Source of the DNA: Actinoplanes derwentensis
GTDB taxonomy: Bacteria > Actinomycetota > Actinomycetes > Mycobacteriales > Micromonosporaceae
Reading direction: 5' to 3'
DNA length: 64,000 nt
Assembly (NCBI RefSeq): GCF_900104725.1
Contig: NZ_LT629758.1
Location: forward strand, 2,666,001 to 2,730,000
Shown piece by piece: positions 28,901 to 43,900 of the stretch. A program made the position numbers and the translations under genes. Under the pieces are notes generated by a model. The model had not been told where the DNA came from. It made no database searches and saw only the letters and a list, made by a program, of their open reading frames with translations. Numbering within the stretch: position 1 is the stretch's first letter; each line of letters begins with the position of its first letter.

Positions 28901-31900
28901 TGACCGGGTGGTCACCCCCGCCGAGCTCGCCGCGATCATCCAGGCCGACCCGCAGTGGCGGAACCAGCCGGTCACCCTCGTCATCTGCGACACCGGTGCC
29001 GACCAGGTGCACGGGTTCGCGGCCCAGCTCGCCCAAGCACTGCCGGCCCGCACTACAGTCACCGCTCCCAGTGGCACCGTCTGGACCACACCGTCCGGAC
29101 AGGCCTTCGTCGCCGGGCGCCAGCTCACCGACGACGGACGCCCACGACTCGCCACCACCGGCGACACCTGGCGAGTCTTCGTCAACGGACCGCCCCCGAC
29201 CGTCGAGGACGCCGGCCCGGACCTGCCACAGGCGCCGGTACGACCCGGCACCGACACCGAAAGTCCGTTCGCCTGGGGCACCGGCGACCCGATTCACCAG
29301 CAGCAAGCCGCCGCCTTCGAGCAGAACCTCGGGGACGCCCTCTATCAGGACGACGGTGTCCGGCACGCGGCCCGGGCCACGCTCGCCCATCTGCGGGACG
29401 GCCTCGTCCCCGACGTGGACACCCCGGAACTCATGACGGCCATCGTCGACACCTGGACGGCATCGGACACGTCCGGGATCATGGCGGCGTTCGACGAGGC
29501 GAACGTTCCCGGCGTCCTGCGCGAGGAGTTCCTCGCCGGTGTCACCGCGTGGATGCTGGCCAACCGGCACCAGTCGCTCGCCGAGATCCTGCGGGACGCT
29601 GGCGTCGCGAACGGCGGCCGGATCAACGACGCGTTGAGTGTCCTCGGGCTGACCCCGGCGCGGGTCCGGGCCGCCGGCGCGCTCACCGCGATCCGGATCC
29701 GCGACCACGCGTATCTCACCGGCCTGGCCCCGAGGCTCGTCCGGCAGGCGCTGAACCCGCGGATGCTGCCGCACGAGTCGGCCTACGTCCTGCGGGCGCT
29801 GGAGTCGAACCCGGACGAGGTGGTCAGCGCGCTCCAGACGATGGCCGATCTCCGGAACGGCAGCTCGGCCACCGACCCGGACGCGTTCCGGGCCGCCGCG
29901 GAACAGCTGACCCTGGCGCACGTCATCGCCCTGACGATCCACGCCGGAGACCGGCCGGAGCCGGCCGGGCACCACGAGGTTATCGCCGAGGCCGCCCTTC
30001 TCCTGCCGCCCGTCACCGGCATCGTCCCGCTCACCGGGCCCGCTCCCGACCCGGACGCGTGGACGGAACAGACCCACCGGGCCGCCGCACACGCCGATGA
30101 CCTGCTGCGTGTCGTGAACGGGATGCACGAGCACACGCACACGGGCATCGCCGCGATCCAGCGCCTCCCACTTCCGGAGGAGACACTCGACAACGCGCTG
30201 GGCGAGCAGCAGACAGCGGCCGACACCGCCCGGGAGCAGCTCGTCGCGCTGACGCAGACCCTCGCCGCCGGCCGGGACACCGAGAAGGCGAAACTTCGCG
30301 CCCTGCGGGACGAGGCCGCCCGCGCCCTGCACGAGAGCATCGGCCCGAAGCGGTCGGCCCGGCAACGACAGGATCGGTCGACGCGGCGGATCCACTCCGT
30401 CATCCAGCTCACCGACCGGGCACTGCACGATCTGGAATATCGCTTCCACCATCTGGAAGGGTCGATCGGCGAGGCCGACGCCCTGATCGAGCAGTCCCGC
30501 CGCCAGCGGGTCCGGGCCGCCGCCGAGATCACCACGCTGACCCGGCGACGGAGGCCCGACCCGCTGCTGATCGAGGCCGACGCGCTGCTGGAGCAGACCA
30601 CGACGGCCCAGGCGCGGGTACGATCCATCAACGGCCGTCCACTGTCGACCGCGACCTGGACCGAACTGCACGGGGCACGGCGCGACCTGACCGACAGCTT
30701 CGCCTCCCTCGCCGATCTGCGTACGAGTGTGCGCAACCACCGGGAGGCGGAGCGGGCCGGACTCGACCGGGTCTCGGCACGGCTGGACCGGAGCATCGCC
30801 GACGCTCGGGCGGCACAGACACCGATCGCGACGGCGGAACGCAACCTCGGCACGCTCACCACGGACGTCGACAACGCGGTACGCGTGCTCACCGACCGCC
30901 TGCACGCCAGGTCGACGCTCGACGAGACCCTGCAAAGCGGCCTCGCCCTGCTCGACGACAGCGCCGTACGGCTGGTGCTCACCGGCGACGACGCCGTCAT
31001 CGAGGAAGCCGGCCGTTTCCCCATCCCGGTCGGCCACTACGTGATCCTGGCCCACGGCGACGACCTGCCGATCACTCCGGAAGACCTGGCCGGGTACATC
31101 ACCGGCGACCCGGACTGGCGCGGCAAGACGATCCTCCTGATCATCTGCGACACCGGCCAGGACCAGACCGGCGGGTTCGCGGCCCGGCTGTCGCGCGCCC
31201 TGCCACCCGGCATCGCCGTCATCGCCCCCAGCGGCACCGCCTGGACCACCCCGTCGGGGCAGGCGTTCGTCGCCGGGGCGACCTACACCGCCGACGGCCG
31301 GCCCCGGCCCGCAACCGCCACCGACGCCGACACCTGGCGAATCTTCGTCACCGTAGTGCCGCCCGGGGAACCCGCCGCCACCACGGTCCGGGCGCTCGGC
31401 TCCGACCTGATCCCGGACCGGCCTCGCGACGACACGACGTGGACGGCCACCGACCGGCCGGTTCGGTGGGGCACCCCGCCGGCCGGCTCACCCGAGGCCC
31501 TGCAGAAGTCGATCGACGATATCCGCCGACGGCTCGAAGCGGCACTGGCGGCCGGTGATCCACGCGTACGGCAACTCGAACGCAGGATCCGGGACGGGCT
31601 GCGGATCGCCACCTCGCTGCTCCAGAAGATCCGCACGTCGTCGAAGGACGTATCCGGGTACAACAACGAGCTCGACGGTGCCCTGCGCGCGGACGAACGT
31701 ACCCGGCACGCCGTGTTGCGGCTCGCCGGTGACACGATGCTGGATCGCGACGAGACCTCGGTGCGGTTCGACGAGGCTTTTCACGATCGGGTTCGCATGG
31801 CCCGGGCGAAGTTCCCCGGCGACGGAGACAAGAACAGAGCTCGAGCCAAACACATCGAGGCCGAGCTCAAAGAGACGATGAAGGAGCGCACCGACTCGTA

Positions 31901-34900
31901 CCGGGAACAGGCCGAGGCGGCGATCGCGCGGTCCGCGCAGCTGCTGGAGATCGGCCTGGTCACACCGCTGCGGTTGCCGGCCGGCCTGCTGATCCCCGCG
32001 CCCGGCACCAGGTTCCCGGCCCTCGACGCGGTCCGGCCCCATCCGGACCGCTACCTCGTGGTCGGCACCGTGGCCGGCGACGGCATGCTCCTCGGTGAGT
32101 CGACGCTCCCCACGGCCGAGGTCGCCGCCACGATCCGGAACGACGAGTCCTGGCTCGACCGCCCGCTGATGCTCCTGGTCGACGGAGCCGCCGCTGACCG
32201 CGCCGACGGTCTGGCCGCGCGGCTCGCCCGCGAACTGCCGGGCATCACGATCATCGCGCCGAGCACTGCCGTCGACGTGTGGGCAGACGGTCTCGCCGTC
32301 GTGCGGCCATCCGGCGAGCGTTCGGCGGACGCCCCCGGACCACTGGGCCGGTTCGTCTCCTTCCGCGTCGAGCCGGACGGCGCCGGCCCGATCACGATCG
32401 CCGAGCTTCCCCATTTCGTAGACCTCAACGGCGAACTCGACGACAGCGCGCCCGCGCCATCGGGGCCGGCCATCACCAGCGCGGCCGACGATTTCGTAGC
32501 GGCATTCTCCACTCTGACCCAAGAGTTCGAGGAGTACCGGGAGGCGTTGGACACGGCGCTGCTGGAGACGGCCCGGATCGACGCGATCAGCGCCCGCATC
32601 GACACCGTGCGGGCGACGACGCTCACGTCCGCCGCCGAGCTGGAACAGCGTCTCCAGGCCCAGAACGAACGGATGGAACAGCTCGACCTGCTCCGACGGC
32701 ATCCGGAGACACCGCGGCCCCTCCGCGATGCCACCCGCGCGGACATGAAACTCGCTTATCACCATCTCAGGCGTGCGGCGACCGCGGCCTACGGCTCGCG
32801 GCATCAGCTGACACGCGACGGCAAAAACGTCATGGAGCACGCGCTGGACGTCATCGTCCGGCAGGCTCAAGCCTCCCGCCGCGTCGCGGAGTTGCTGGCC
32901 GAGTCACGCGTCCGATATGAGGGAGCCCTCGAACAGTACGACGACATCCGCGCCCTGTCCGCCACGGTCACCACCGCCCGCCAGGCCCTGGAACTCATCA
33001 CGCCGGGACGTCCCTACGACGACACCACGCAGGCGGCGCTGGCTGACGCCATCGTGGTGACGCGCGAGTCCCTGGCCACACTCATCGACGCCACGCTACG
33101 TATCCGGATCCGGATGGATACAGCGAGCGCCGATCGGGTGCTGTCACTCGTCACCGGAGGCGACACCTCCGACCGGATCGTCACCCGATATGACGAGAGC
33201 CTGCGGAATGACACGTTCCCGCAGGCGGACAGCCACCTCGGTGTCGCCGCCGAGCACCTGAGACTGGTCGAGCAGGAGCTGGCAGGGATTCAGCTTCCTC
33301 CCGTGGCGCCCGCCGCCACGGCTCCGGCCCACAGCTCCGGGATGCGGGGCCGTACCCGTCTGGAGACCGCCGGCGGCGGGGACTGCCTCTTCCACGCGGT
33401 GGTGGACGGCGCCGCCGCGCAGGGCATCACCTTGCGGGCCATGACACCCGGCGGGGCGCCGCCGGCCCGGCCCACGATGGCCGAGCTGCGAGCGTTCGCC
33501 GCCCAGCGGTTCGATCCGCACCGGCATCTGCGGGTCACCCAGACACCGCGTCTGTCGGAGCTCACCATGGTCGCCGACACCCTGCTGGGCGGCGCACCCG
33601 CGGTGGCCCGGCAACGTCTGTCCCGGCTCGGGCTGCTCCCCACCCTCGACCGCGACGCCGTCACCCGGCGGCTGGTGGACGACGACTTCCAGCCGGAACT
33701 GGTGGCCGCACTGCCCGATCTCGGGCTGTCGCCGAGCGAGCAGCACCTCATCCGGCGGGTCGTCGAGGGCGCGACGTACGAGACCCTGATCCGGGAAGCC
33801 CTGGCCGGCCCCGAGCTCTGGGACAGCGTCATCGGCGACGACGTGCCGTACGTGCTGGCGGCGGTCCTCGACATCGACATCGTCGTCGACAATCCGGCGG
33901 CCGGTGAGGTCACCCACGCCAACATCGAGGCCGTCGACCGGGTCGCCGTGCACCGGGCCGGCTTCCACTTCTCGGCGTACGGGCCGTCGCCGGTAATGCA
34001 CTGGCGCCCGCCCGCCACCGCGGCATCGATCCCGGACAGCCGTTGGCAGGACGAGGATCTGCTCGCCGGTATCCACGCCGCGGCGAACGGGCCCGCCGTC
34101 ACCGAGCGAGCCGGTACGCGGGCCGCCCTCTTCCGGGCCGCCGCCTCCGGTGACCTGACGGAGGACCAGTATCTCGACCTCGCCGAGGCGGCGGGCATCA
34201 ATGCCGAGATCGAGCGCCGTCTCGCGGAGCGACCGCGGGACACTCTGCTCCGCGAGCTGGCGCCCTGGGTCAACGGTCTGGGTCAACGCACCAGGGCGGA
34301 TCGCGGAGATCTGCTGGCCGCGGCCGGCATCGGTGCCGCGGCCGCGATCCTGGCGCGCCACGACGACGCCATCGCCGACGCGGGACGCTCGTACCGGTCA
34401 GGCGCCCGGGGAGGGAAGAATCGGGACCGCATCGTGCCCGCCGAGCTGCCGCCGTCCATGCGGGATCTGCTGGCCGACCCGGAGGCCTCCGCGCGACGAC
34501 TGGCCCTCTTCTGGGACCGTCTCCCGGCTCTCAGCGCGTTCATCGAGGGTGTCCGTCTCGGTGACCGGATCGGCACGGCCACCCTGCTGCCCCCGATCGC
34601 GGCGACCTCCGATCTGCCGAGCGCGGGCCTGGCCGAGGCACTGCGCCGGGCGATGTACGAGCAGGACATCGCCCTGTCCATCGCGATCGAGGAACACCTG
34701 GACGCGCTGGCGGCGCAGACCGAACCCGACCTCGCCCGGTTCGCCGCCGAGGCCGGATTGTGGGTGCACACCCTGGACCTGCCGGACGGCACGATCGGCG
34801 ACGATCCCGCGGCAGCCGTCGAGGTGTACGGCGACGAGACCGCCCCGGACGTCATGGTCGTACGGCATCGCGGGCAGTGGCGGGTGCCGGTCCAGCCGGT

Positions 34901-37900
34901 GACCACCGACCCGGTCCGGACCGAGGCCGCCTGGCACGTCGGCCGCGGCGCCCTCGGCGAGTTCTCCGTCGGCGTCGCCACCTGGCACGACCCGGCGGCG
35001 ACGGCGACGACTCTGACCGACGGCCTGACCGGTACCGGGGTGACCCCGGCGATCGTGGCCGGAGTCCGCGCCGAGATCGAGCGGATGCTGACCGACCGGG
35101 ACCACTGGGACGCCCTGCTGACCCAGGGCGTGACAGTGGCGGTCGACGGCCGTCTGGTCTGGATCAAGCCCCGGCCGCACAGCCTGACCGCGCTCGGGAA
35201 CCCGGTGACCGACGGCCGGTACGGGATCGCCGCCGCCTCCACCACCATCGCCACGTCCGTCGGCAGCGCCAGGGAGAAGTCGCTGACGGACCTCGGCGCT
35301 GAACTGATCTTCTACGCCGCGTCCGCGGCCCTGTCCCGGTTCCTGTTCACCGTACCGGCGATGAGCGTGAGCAGCGGCCGGGAGCACGGGTGGAGCCAGA
35401 GCCTGACGGTGCTCTCCGGCCGGACCACTGCTGCCGATGGAATGACCGAGTTCACCGGCGAGCTGTCCTTCGACGTGACGGTCGACGGCGAGCCGGTCGC
35501 GGCGCTGGCCGTGCCGCCCGCCGACGGTGACTTCGTGATCCGCTTCCCCCGGCAGTACGCCGAGGCCCCGCGCCGTCCGGACTTCGACAGCCGGGCGGAG
35601 AACGACTCCGGCGGGCACCGCGCCGCGGGCGGCAGCCGGGAGACCTTGAACGCGGTCGACGTCAGCACGCTGGTCCGCGGGCTGCACCGGCATCTCGCCA
35701 CGACCGGCGACCTGACCGTGGAGGCGAAGGCCACGCTCGCCCGGCAGATCACCGCCGACGTGCTGAACGAACGCGCGCTGCGGGCCGGCAGCATCGCCGC
35801 CCTGAGCAACGGTGTCGTGTCGGATCCGATTCCGGTCCCCTCCGGCACGACCGTGCAGGTGCGGGTCCAGTTGCGCCCGGCGGGCATGCAGTACCTGGCC
35901 GGCGAGACCGTCCCGCCGGTCACCGTCTACGAGAACCGGGGCATCGTCCGCGGCTTCGCACAGGCACGCGAGAGCGGCATCGAGGTCTCGGTCTCCAGCA
36001 CCGGGTTCGTGCGCGGGCTCACCGCCGCCCCCGCCACCATCGTGGACGGCAACCTGATCGGCGAGCTGGAGGGCGGCGTCCAGCGCGGGAACGCGACAGC
36101 GCTGAAGGTGCAGTCCGGCAGCCGGGACTCGTTCACCACGACCGGCGAGCAGCATCGATACCGGACCGAGTTCGCCGGAATCATCGAATTCCTCGGTGCC
36201 GAGACCCCGGTGCCACCGGTGACCGGGGTGGTCGAGGGCGAACTGGGCGTTCTCGACCGCGACCGTCACGACTTCGAGCAACAACATTTCGGCCGTACGC
36301 TTCCGGACGCCACGTCCCCACTCATCGCGGTGCCACCGCCGCCACCGGTCCAGCTGTCCGATCCGTTGGACGATCGTCAGCTCGGTGAACGTATCGGCGC
36401 CCCGCTGCCGGACGCCCCGCACCTGCGGGCGATCGGGGCGCGGACCGCCGTCGCCGGGGTGCCTCCGGTGCTCGCCGCCGGGCGCGGGCACGGCGAGGCG
36501 GTGGAGACCCGCTGGACCGGGATCGACCGGGTGCTGCCCGCCGTCGAAGCGATGCTGCGTACCGAGGCCCGCCACTATCCGGCGACGTCCGAGGAGTGGG
36601 CTCGCGCCGCCCGGGTGCTGGCCACCGCCTACGGGCAGGACGCCCTGGAAGCGGCACCGGACCGGTTGTGGGTCGGCGCCCAGCAGGACTTCGAGCTCGG
36701 CGGCCGTACCTTCCACGTCGTCGTGACGGCCCACCCCGGCCGGATCGGCGACGAGCGGGCGCCGGACCCGGTGACGGCCGACAGCCAGGTCCATCGCGCG
36801 CCGTCCATGACGGCCGCCACCTCATCGTCGGCATCGGTCACGGCCGAGCTGGCCGGGCAGGCACGGCTGGGTGACGGCGGGCTCCGGGTGCTGGGCGGCG
36901 CCGGAGTCTCGGTCAAGGGCGAGTGGGGCTCGGAGAAGCCGATCACCGCCGGGGCGAAGGCGTCGGTCGGGTCGACGATCGAGACCGGCGACGGTGTCAC
37001 GGTGCCGACGGTCGTCTCGGTGGCGGTCAGCATGGGAGACCAGACCCCGGTCGTACGTGTCATCGAAGGCCCGGAGATCGTCGAGCACGTGTCGGTGCCC
37101 GGCTTCTTCCCGGCCGACGGCACCGCGCCCGCCGAGGTGACCGTGCGCCGTATGCAGCTGGGAGTCACCGCCGGCGACCGGGTGGCGCCGATCGGCGAGC
37201 ACGGGGCCTCCGGGATCCGCCCGTTCTTCGGCAACCTACCCGAGCTGTCGGCCGCGGTGGCCGAACTGTGGGCGCGAACCCACCTGATCACCGCCAACCC
37301 GATGACGTGGCCGGCCCCGATCCGGATCCTCGGCGAGGGCGGCACGCTGGCCACGGTGTTCCGTGACCTGGTCGACGGGCGCGGCGCGTTCGTGCCGCTC
37401 GGCCGGCGCGGCGACATCGAATCGGCCGCACACATCACCATGACGGTGATCAACCCGGAGTCGTCCGGCACGGATCAGCGGGGTGAGATCACCAGGTCGT
37501 CGCAACGGAGTCACGAGTCCGGCGTGGAGAAGTCGGCGAAGGTGACCGCCGGGGTGCTGTGGGGTGGCGGCGGGCAGGCCGGCATCGGCTATCGGCACGG
37601 TGACGACGACGACATGCGCGGCAGCGACCGGGTGCTGGTCACCGGCGGCCGCGAGGAGGCCTGGGAGTTCGGGACGAGCCGCGGTCGCCAGCACGGCATG
37701 AGCGAATCCGGCGAGGAGACCACCCGTGGTCTGCACTACCGGGCGTCCGCCGTGCTGGAGGTCCGGGTGCTGAGCTGGAACGCGGGCTCCCTCCCGAGCC
37801 GGATCGTCCCGGCGCTCCGGCAGGCCGCCGGCGACCTGCCGATGATCCGCCGCACCCGGACCATCCGGCTGCGCGCCGACAACGCCCTGACGTTCCTCAC

Positions 37901-40900
37901 CGATCACCGGCTGGCGTCGCTGATCGGGTTGCCCGGCGTCGATCCGGCCGGGCCGCCGACGATCACCCGGACCCTGCTCGACCCGGACCTGGCCCGGGCC
38001 CTCAGCCAGGTCGAACACATCGCGGCACCCCGGCTCCTGGATCGGATCGCCGCGACTCTGAGCCGCTGGAACATCGCGGTGGACGCGCCGTACAACCTGC
38101 TGAACAGCCAGCTCGACGAGACGTTCCGGCCGAACCGGATGGAGTCCGCCCACTTCGAACTCCTCGGCTCGGGTCTGCTCGGCTGGTTCCCGGTGCTGGA
38201 GGGCGCCCGCACCGGTTACCTGATCGTCGAGGCGAGGGTGCCCGCGGACGCCCGCCGTCCGCGAGGAGACCACGAGCGCCCCGGCGTCACCAGCACGCAG
38301 GGGTCCGAGGGAACCGACGCCGACGAGGAGTCGGCGAAGTACCTCCGGGCCTCCGGCCGGTTCATCCGGTCCCGGGTCCGGACGATCACTGAAGAGGGCC
38401 CGGCCGGCGGCGTGTCCCAGTCCAGCGGCTGGGGCACCGCAGCAGGCAGTACCCAGGGGAAGTCCACCTCGACCGATACCTCCGAGGAACGGACCGCCTC
38501 CTCGGACGACATGGTCGAGTTCCTCGAGGACATCACCGTCGACCTGCACATCGAGTTCATCGACAGCCCCCGCCGGCTGGTCGAGTTCGTCCTGCGCAGC
38601 TTCCGGTCGGTGCGCGACCGGGTGGCGGCGTCGCGGCAGCAGACCACCCCGTGGACCGTAGTGCTACGTGAACCGGCGCAGGTGCCCGGGAGCATCAGGT
38701 ACGTCGTCCCCTCCTACGTCACCGCGACCGGAACCGGCGGCGGGCAGGTCGTGCTGACCGCGCTGCCCGGACCGGACCCGGCACTGCCCGGCCCCGATGT
38801 CCCGCTGAGCACCGCCGACGTCGACCGGGTCAAGGGGATGGCGTCGTACAACGCCTTCGTCACCGCCGACCCGCACATCCAGACCCTCGCGCTGCCGGCC
38901 GCCGAGCGGATCGAGCACCTGGTGAGCCTGATCGCCACGGGCCGACCGGTGCGGGACGCCGAGACCCCGGCGGAGACCGGGATCCGGGCCACCCGGGCGG
39001 CGACCGAGTCGATGCTGCGCCCGCGCACGGCCGATCTGCTGAGCCCGCGCGGGTACCCCATCGGCGACACCACGGTCCGGGTCGTCGTCACCGGCATCCG
39101 GATGTTGCACGGCCCGGACGGCCAGCCGGTCCGGACGGATTTCACGTCGGTGAACCACCTGTCGAGTTCGACATCACCGTCGCTGTCGGCGGTGGCCGCC
39201 ACCGAGAGCAAGACCAGGCTTTCCGGGTACGGCGGACGCGTTCTCGACACACCGATCGGCCCGGAGTCACTGCAACTGGAGATCGCCGGCGGGCGTGCCG
39301 GTTACGGTTACGGGATCGAGACTGCCGCCCGGATCAGCAGCGAGCTGAGCCTCGGTACCAAGCGGAGCCACGACGACGCGGCGACCACCTCGTCGTTCAT
39401 CGCGCTCGACGTCATCCTGCTGGCCGAGGAGCCGGGCGGCAGAGCCCACGCGGTCACCGTCGAGTCCGGTCTGCGGATGCTCACCAGCCGGGACGCCGAC
39501 GCGCTCCGGGCCGCGGTCCCGGCCACACCGCCGCAGACACCGGCCGCGCCACCGGCGCCGTCGTTCTGGACCCGTGTCCGGGCCATGCTGCCCGACCTGC
39601 CATCGGTGCCGACGTGGCGGATGCTGTCCACGGTGACCGCCGAGATCGCCGCGGACGAGATCGAACTGACCCCGATCACCCCACGCGGTTTTGTGCTGCC
39701 GCTGCTCAGCGACAACGATGGCACTCCCGAGGCGCTGCGGGGGATCACCTCGCCGCGCGGCTCGTTCACGGTCGTCGCCCACGGCACCCCGGACGGCATC
39801 ACCGTCGACGGTGAGCCGATCACCCCGGAACAGCTGGCCACGATCATCCAGGGCAACGAGAACTACCGCCCCGGCCAGCCGGTCGTCCTCATCGCCTGCG
39901 ACACCGGTCTGCCCCGGGGATACGCCGCCCGCCTGGCCGCCCTGCTGCCGCCCGGCACCACGGTCACCGCCCCCGCCGCCCAGGTCTGGACCACCACCGC
40001 CGGCCAGGCGTTCGTCACCGCGCCCGTTGAGCACACCGCCGACGGCCGCCCACGGCCGCAGCTGCCGCCCACCGGAACCTGGACCGTTTTCACCCACCCC
40101 GGCGACACCGCCGAGGAGACCGGAAACCCCTACCTGACCGGCCCCGCGGACCAACCGGTGACCCCGGACATGGCGAACGCCACCGCGTGGTCGGGCCCGA
40201 CCCGGACCGAACTGGCCGAGAGGTACGAGGAGATCCTCAGCCAGGGGCTCTACACCAACGAGAGGGTCGCCAAGGTCGCGCGGCGAATCGGAAGCCGGGT
40301 TCATCAGGTGCTGAGTGCCGCCACGGTCGATCCCACCGCCTCGTTCGTCAGCGGCGACGTCCGGCGGCCGGGCGCCGTCGGCGAACAGCTCACCGCCGGT
40401 GAACTGGCGACGATGCTCCGCGAGGGCAATGTCCGCGAAGTCATGACCGCGACCCGGAACGCGCTCATCGCCCCGGGCGGCCGGTCCTTCGTCGACCTGG
40501 CCATGAAACTCGTCGAACGACAGGACTGGGCCCGCGCCGAACGGTTCGGGCTGAACGTCGAGAAGATGAAGGAGCACCGCCGCTACCTGGACAACCCGGC
40601 ACGCGCGCGGGCTCTGCAACTCCTGAAGGACAAGGGTGTCCACGACTATCCGGAGGCGCCGGACCACCCGACGACCTGGCTGAACATGACCGCCACCGGG
40701 CCCGATCCGCTGCGGGTGGCCGAAGATCTCGATCAGCTGTGGCCGATTCCCCGCGACGGTGCCGTCGAACACCGTACGACCAGAAGGCAGTTGCACCATC
40801 TCGGGATGGGCCTGAGCCGTCGTGAGGCGTCGTTCCTCGCCGGCCGGCGGGGTGAGGTGCCGCCGCTGGTCCTGGAGACAGTGGACGTCCGGGAGTTGTC

Positions 40901-43900
40901 CCCGGACGAGATCCCGTACGACGAGGACGGGCGGCCCGACCTCACCGCACTGCTGGACGCGGACGACACGGTCAGCGTGTCGGTGGAGTACGCCGGGCAG
41001 AGCGTCGCCAGGGTGCTGCACCGCGTCCGCCGGAACGTCGAGCACGCCCAGCCGTGGCTGTCCTGGACCGACCGCCCCGGGCCGGAGCTGCCGTTGCCGT
41101 CGATGAGCGGCCGCTCCAGGTTCCGGATCGAGATGCCGTCCCCGCGTGCCGAGCACCTGGCCGCCCAGGGTGTCCCGCTCGCCACCGGGTTGTCCGGAAC
41201 CACCGCCCGGATGATGACCGTCTTCTCCTGGCTGAACCTCCCGAACACCAGCAAGGACGAACTCCTGGTCGTTCTGATCGCCTGGCAGCTCGCCACCGGC
41301 AACCACTCGCTCTATGAGGTCGTCCGTGCCGCGGAGGTGGGCGGTCGGGAGCTCGTGCCGGGCGGGGTGCACAAGCTGGAGAGCCCGTATCAGATGTACT
41401 CCGCTCTCCGGAAACTGAATGTGCATCAGCTGCTCGGCGACGCGGCTGCGGAAGCGGACCGCGTGATGGAGAAGCTGTGGTGGCACCCGGAGAACGTGGG
41501 ACAACGACAGCCCCCTCACCTGCGGCCGGCCCTGGACCCTCCGTCCGAGTTCCTGACCATGCCCGACCTGCCGGTGACCGATGACTGGAAGAATCAGGCA
41601 AGACTTGCCGTACCGCGAGGATTCCTGATCGTCGGCGGGAACGGAGCCGGCGGCAACGTCATCTCCGAAGAGCACCGGGTGGCCCACGACGTGATAGCCG
41701 CCCAGATCCGGACGGTCTCGAAGCAACGGTTCCGCAATGTCGTGCTCATGGTGAACGAGGCCGGAGTATCCGGCGGTATCGCCGAGTCGGTCACCCGGTC
41801 CCTCCGCAACACCACCGTCTACGCAGCGAACGCGCAGGTGTGGACCACACCGTCGGGCGAGGCGTTCGTCTCCACCGGGAACGGCGGCGCACCGGTTCTG
41901 CCGCCCGACGGCAACTGGATCAAATTCACCATCGGTGCCGGCAACTCGGTGCGGCGGCAGGTGCTCGGCTCGTTCCTGTCCGGTGCGCGGAACACGCCGC
42001 TGACGCCGGAGATGACAGCCGCGACACGGTGGAGCCCGGTGGTCGGGTTCACCGTCGTCAAGGGATTGTTCAACACGAACGACACGCCTGAAGTACGGAA
42101 TGTCGTACGGACCCTCACCACCACCCACGGCGTGTACACCGTCGTCGCGCACGGCACCGCAGACGGCATCGTGATCGACGGCCGGACCATCACCGCCGAA
42201 GAACTCGCCGAAAACGTCCAGAACGACGGGGATTACACGCCGGGCCAGCCGATCATCCTGGTCGCCTGCGACACCGGTATCCCGGACGGGTACGCCTCCC
42301 GGTTCGCCCGGCTCATGCCGTCCGGCACCATCGTCATCGCCCCCAACGCCACGGTCTGGACCACCCCGAGCGGCCAGGCCTTCGTCACCCCAACGATCAG
42401 CTACGACCTCGACGACAACAACCGGCTCACCGGCCGCACCCGGCCCGCGGTCCCACCCGTCGGCACCTGGACCGCCTTCGACGACAACGGCCGGATCCTC
42501 TGGCAGGACGGCCCCTACCTGCGCGGGCCGATCAATCAGCCGACCACCGCCGACATGTACGACGGCATCCCCTGGTCGGCCGGCTTCGTGCTCCCGCTGC
42601 TCAGCGACAACGACGGCACCCCGCCGGCACTACACGACGTCACCGCACCACACGGTTCCTTCACCGTCGTCGCCCACGGCACCCCCGACGGCATCACCGT
42701 CGACGGCGAACCGATCACCCCGGAACAACTCGCCACGATCATCCAGGGCAACAAGAACTACCGCCCCGGCCAGCCGGTCGTCCTCATCGCCTGCGACACC
42801 GGCCTACCCCAGGGATACGCTGCCCGGCTCGCCGCCCTACTGCCACCCGGCACCACCGTCACCGCACCCGCCACCCAGGTCTGGACCACCGCTGCCGGCC
42901 AAGCGTTCGTCACCGCGCCCGTCGACCACACCCCCGATGGCCGCCCACGGCCGCAACTGCCACCCACCGGCACCTGGACCGTGTTCACCCACCCCGGCGA
43001 CACCGCCCAGGACACCGGAAACCCCTACCTGACCGGCCCCGCCGACCAGCCCGTCACCCCCGACATGACGGACGCCACCGCCGGGTCGGGCCCGACCCGG
43101 CTCGAACTGGCCGAGAAGTACGAGGAGATCCTCGGCCGAGGCCTGGCCACCAACGAGCTGGTCAAGACGGTCGCGCGCAGAACCGGGCTGCGGCTCCTCA
43201 AGGTGCTGGGCGACTCCGGGCACCGCAACACCGCCGATTCGTTCGGCACCGACGACTTCCGGTGGGCGGGCGCCATCGGGGAGCGGGTCACCAGGACCGA
43301 GTTGGAGACGGTATTCAAGGACGGCGGCATCCGGGAGGTCATGAACGCGGTCTGGCACGCGATGGTGAACACCGATACCAGCTCGACGTTCGCCGGCGTG
43401 GCGATGGCCCTCATCAGGAACAACGACTGGACCACCGCCGAACGGTACGGCCTGAACGTCACGGAGATGAAGAAGTTCCGTGCCTTCCTGGACAGTCCGG
43501 TACGAAGGCAGACGGTGCAGGCGCTGTTTGCCAGGGGTGTCGAGTTCACCCAGCGGGACCACCCGGACGACCCGACCGCCATGATCAACATCGTCGCCAC
43601 CGGGCCGGCCGGAATGCACGCGGCCGAGGATCTCGCTCAGCCGAAGAAGATCAAACGGACCGACGATCAATACCGTACGACCAGAAAACAGCTCCACCAC
43701 CTCGGGATGGGCTTGAGCACCCGTGAGGCGGCGTTCCTCAACGGCCAGCGCGGCGTACGTCCACCGACGCTCGAACTGGAGACCGTGGACGTCCGGGAGT
43801 TGTCCCCGAACGAGATCCCGTACCACCGCAACGGGCAACCCGATCTAAGCGCGCTGTTGAGTGTGAACGACACCGTCAGCGTCTCCGTGGAGTACGCCGG

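Larger units (their letters stand above)
39686..42580 (+). repeat. Tandem block A (965 residues): R4 + helical module + R5 + R6
   Basis: Starts at GFVLPLLSDNDGTP and ends at PWSAG just before the same motif recurs. Homologous to block B over its whole length, with period 2895 bases. Confidence 0.85.

Noticed and set aside
28092..31055. A 987-codon minus-strand frame inside the giant gene
   Set aside because: It is antisense to coiled-coil and peptidase-like repeat sequence that aligns internally in the plus frame.
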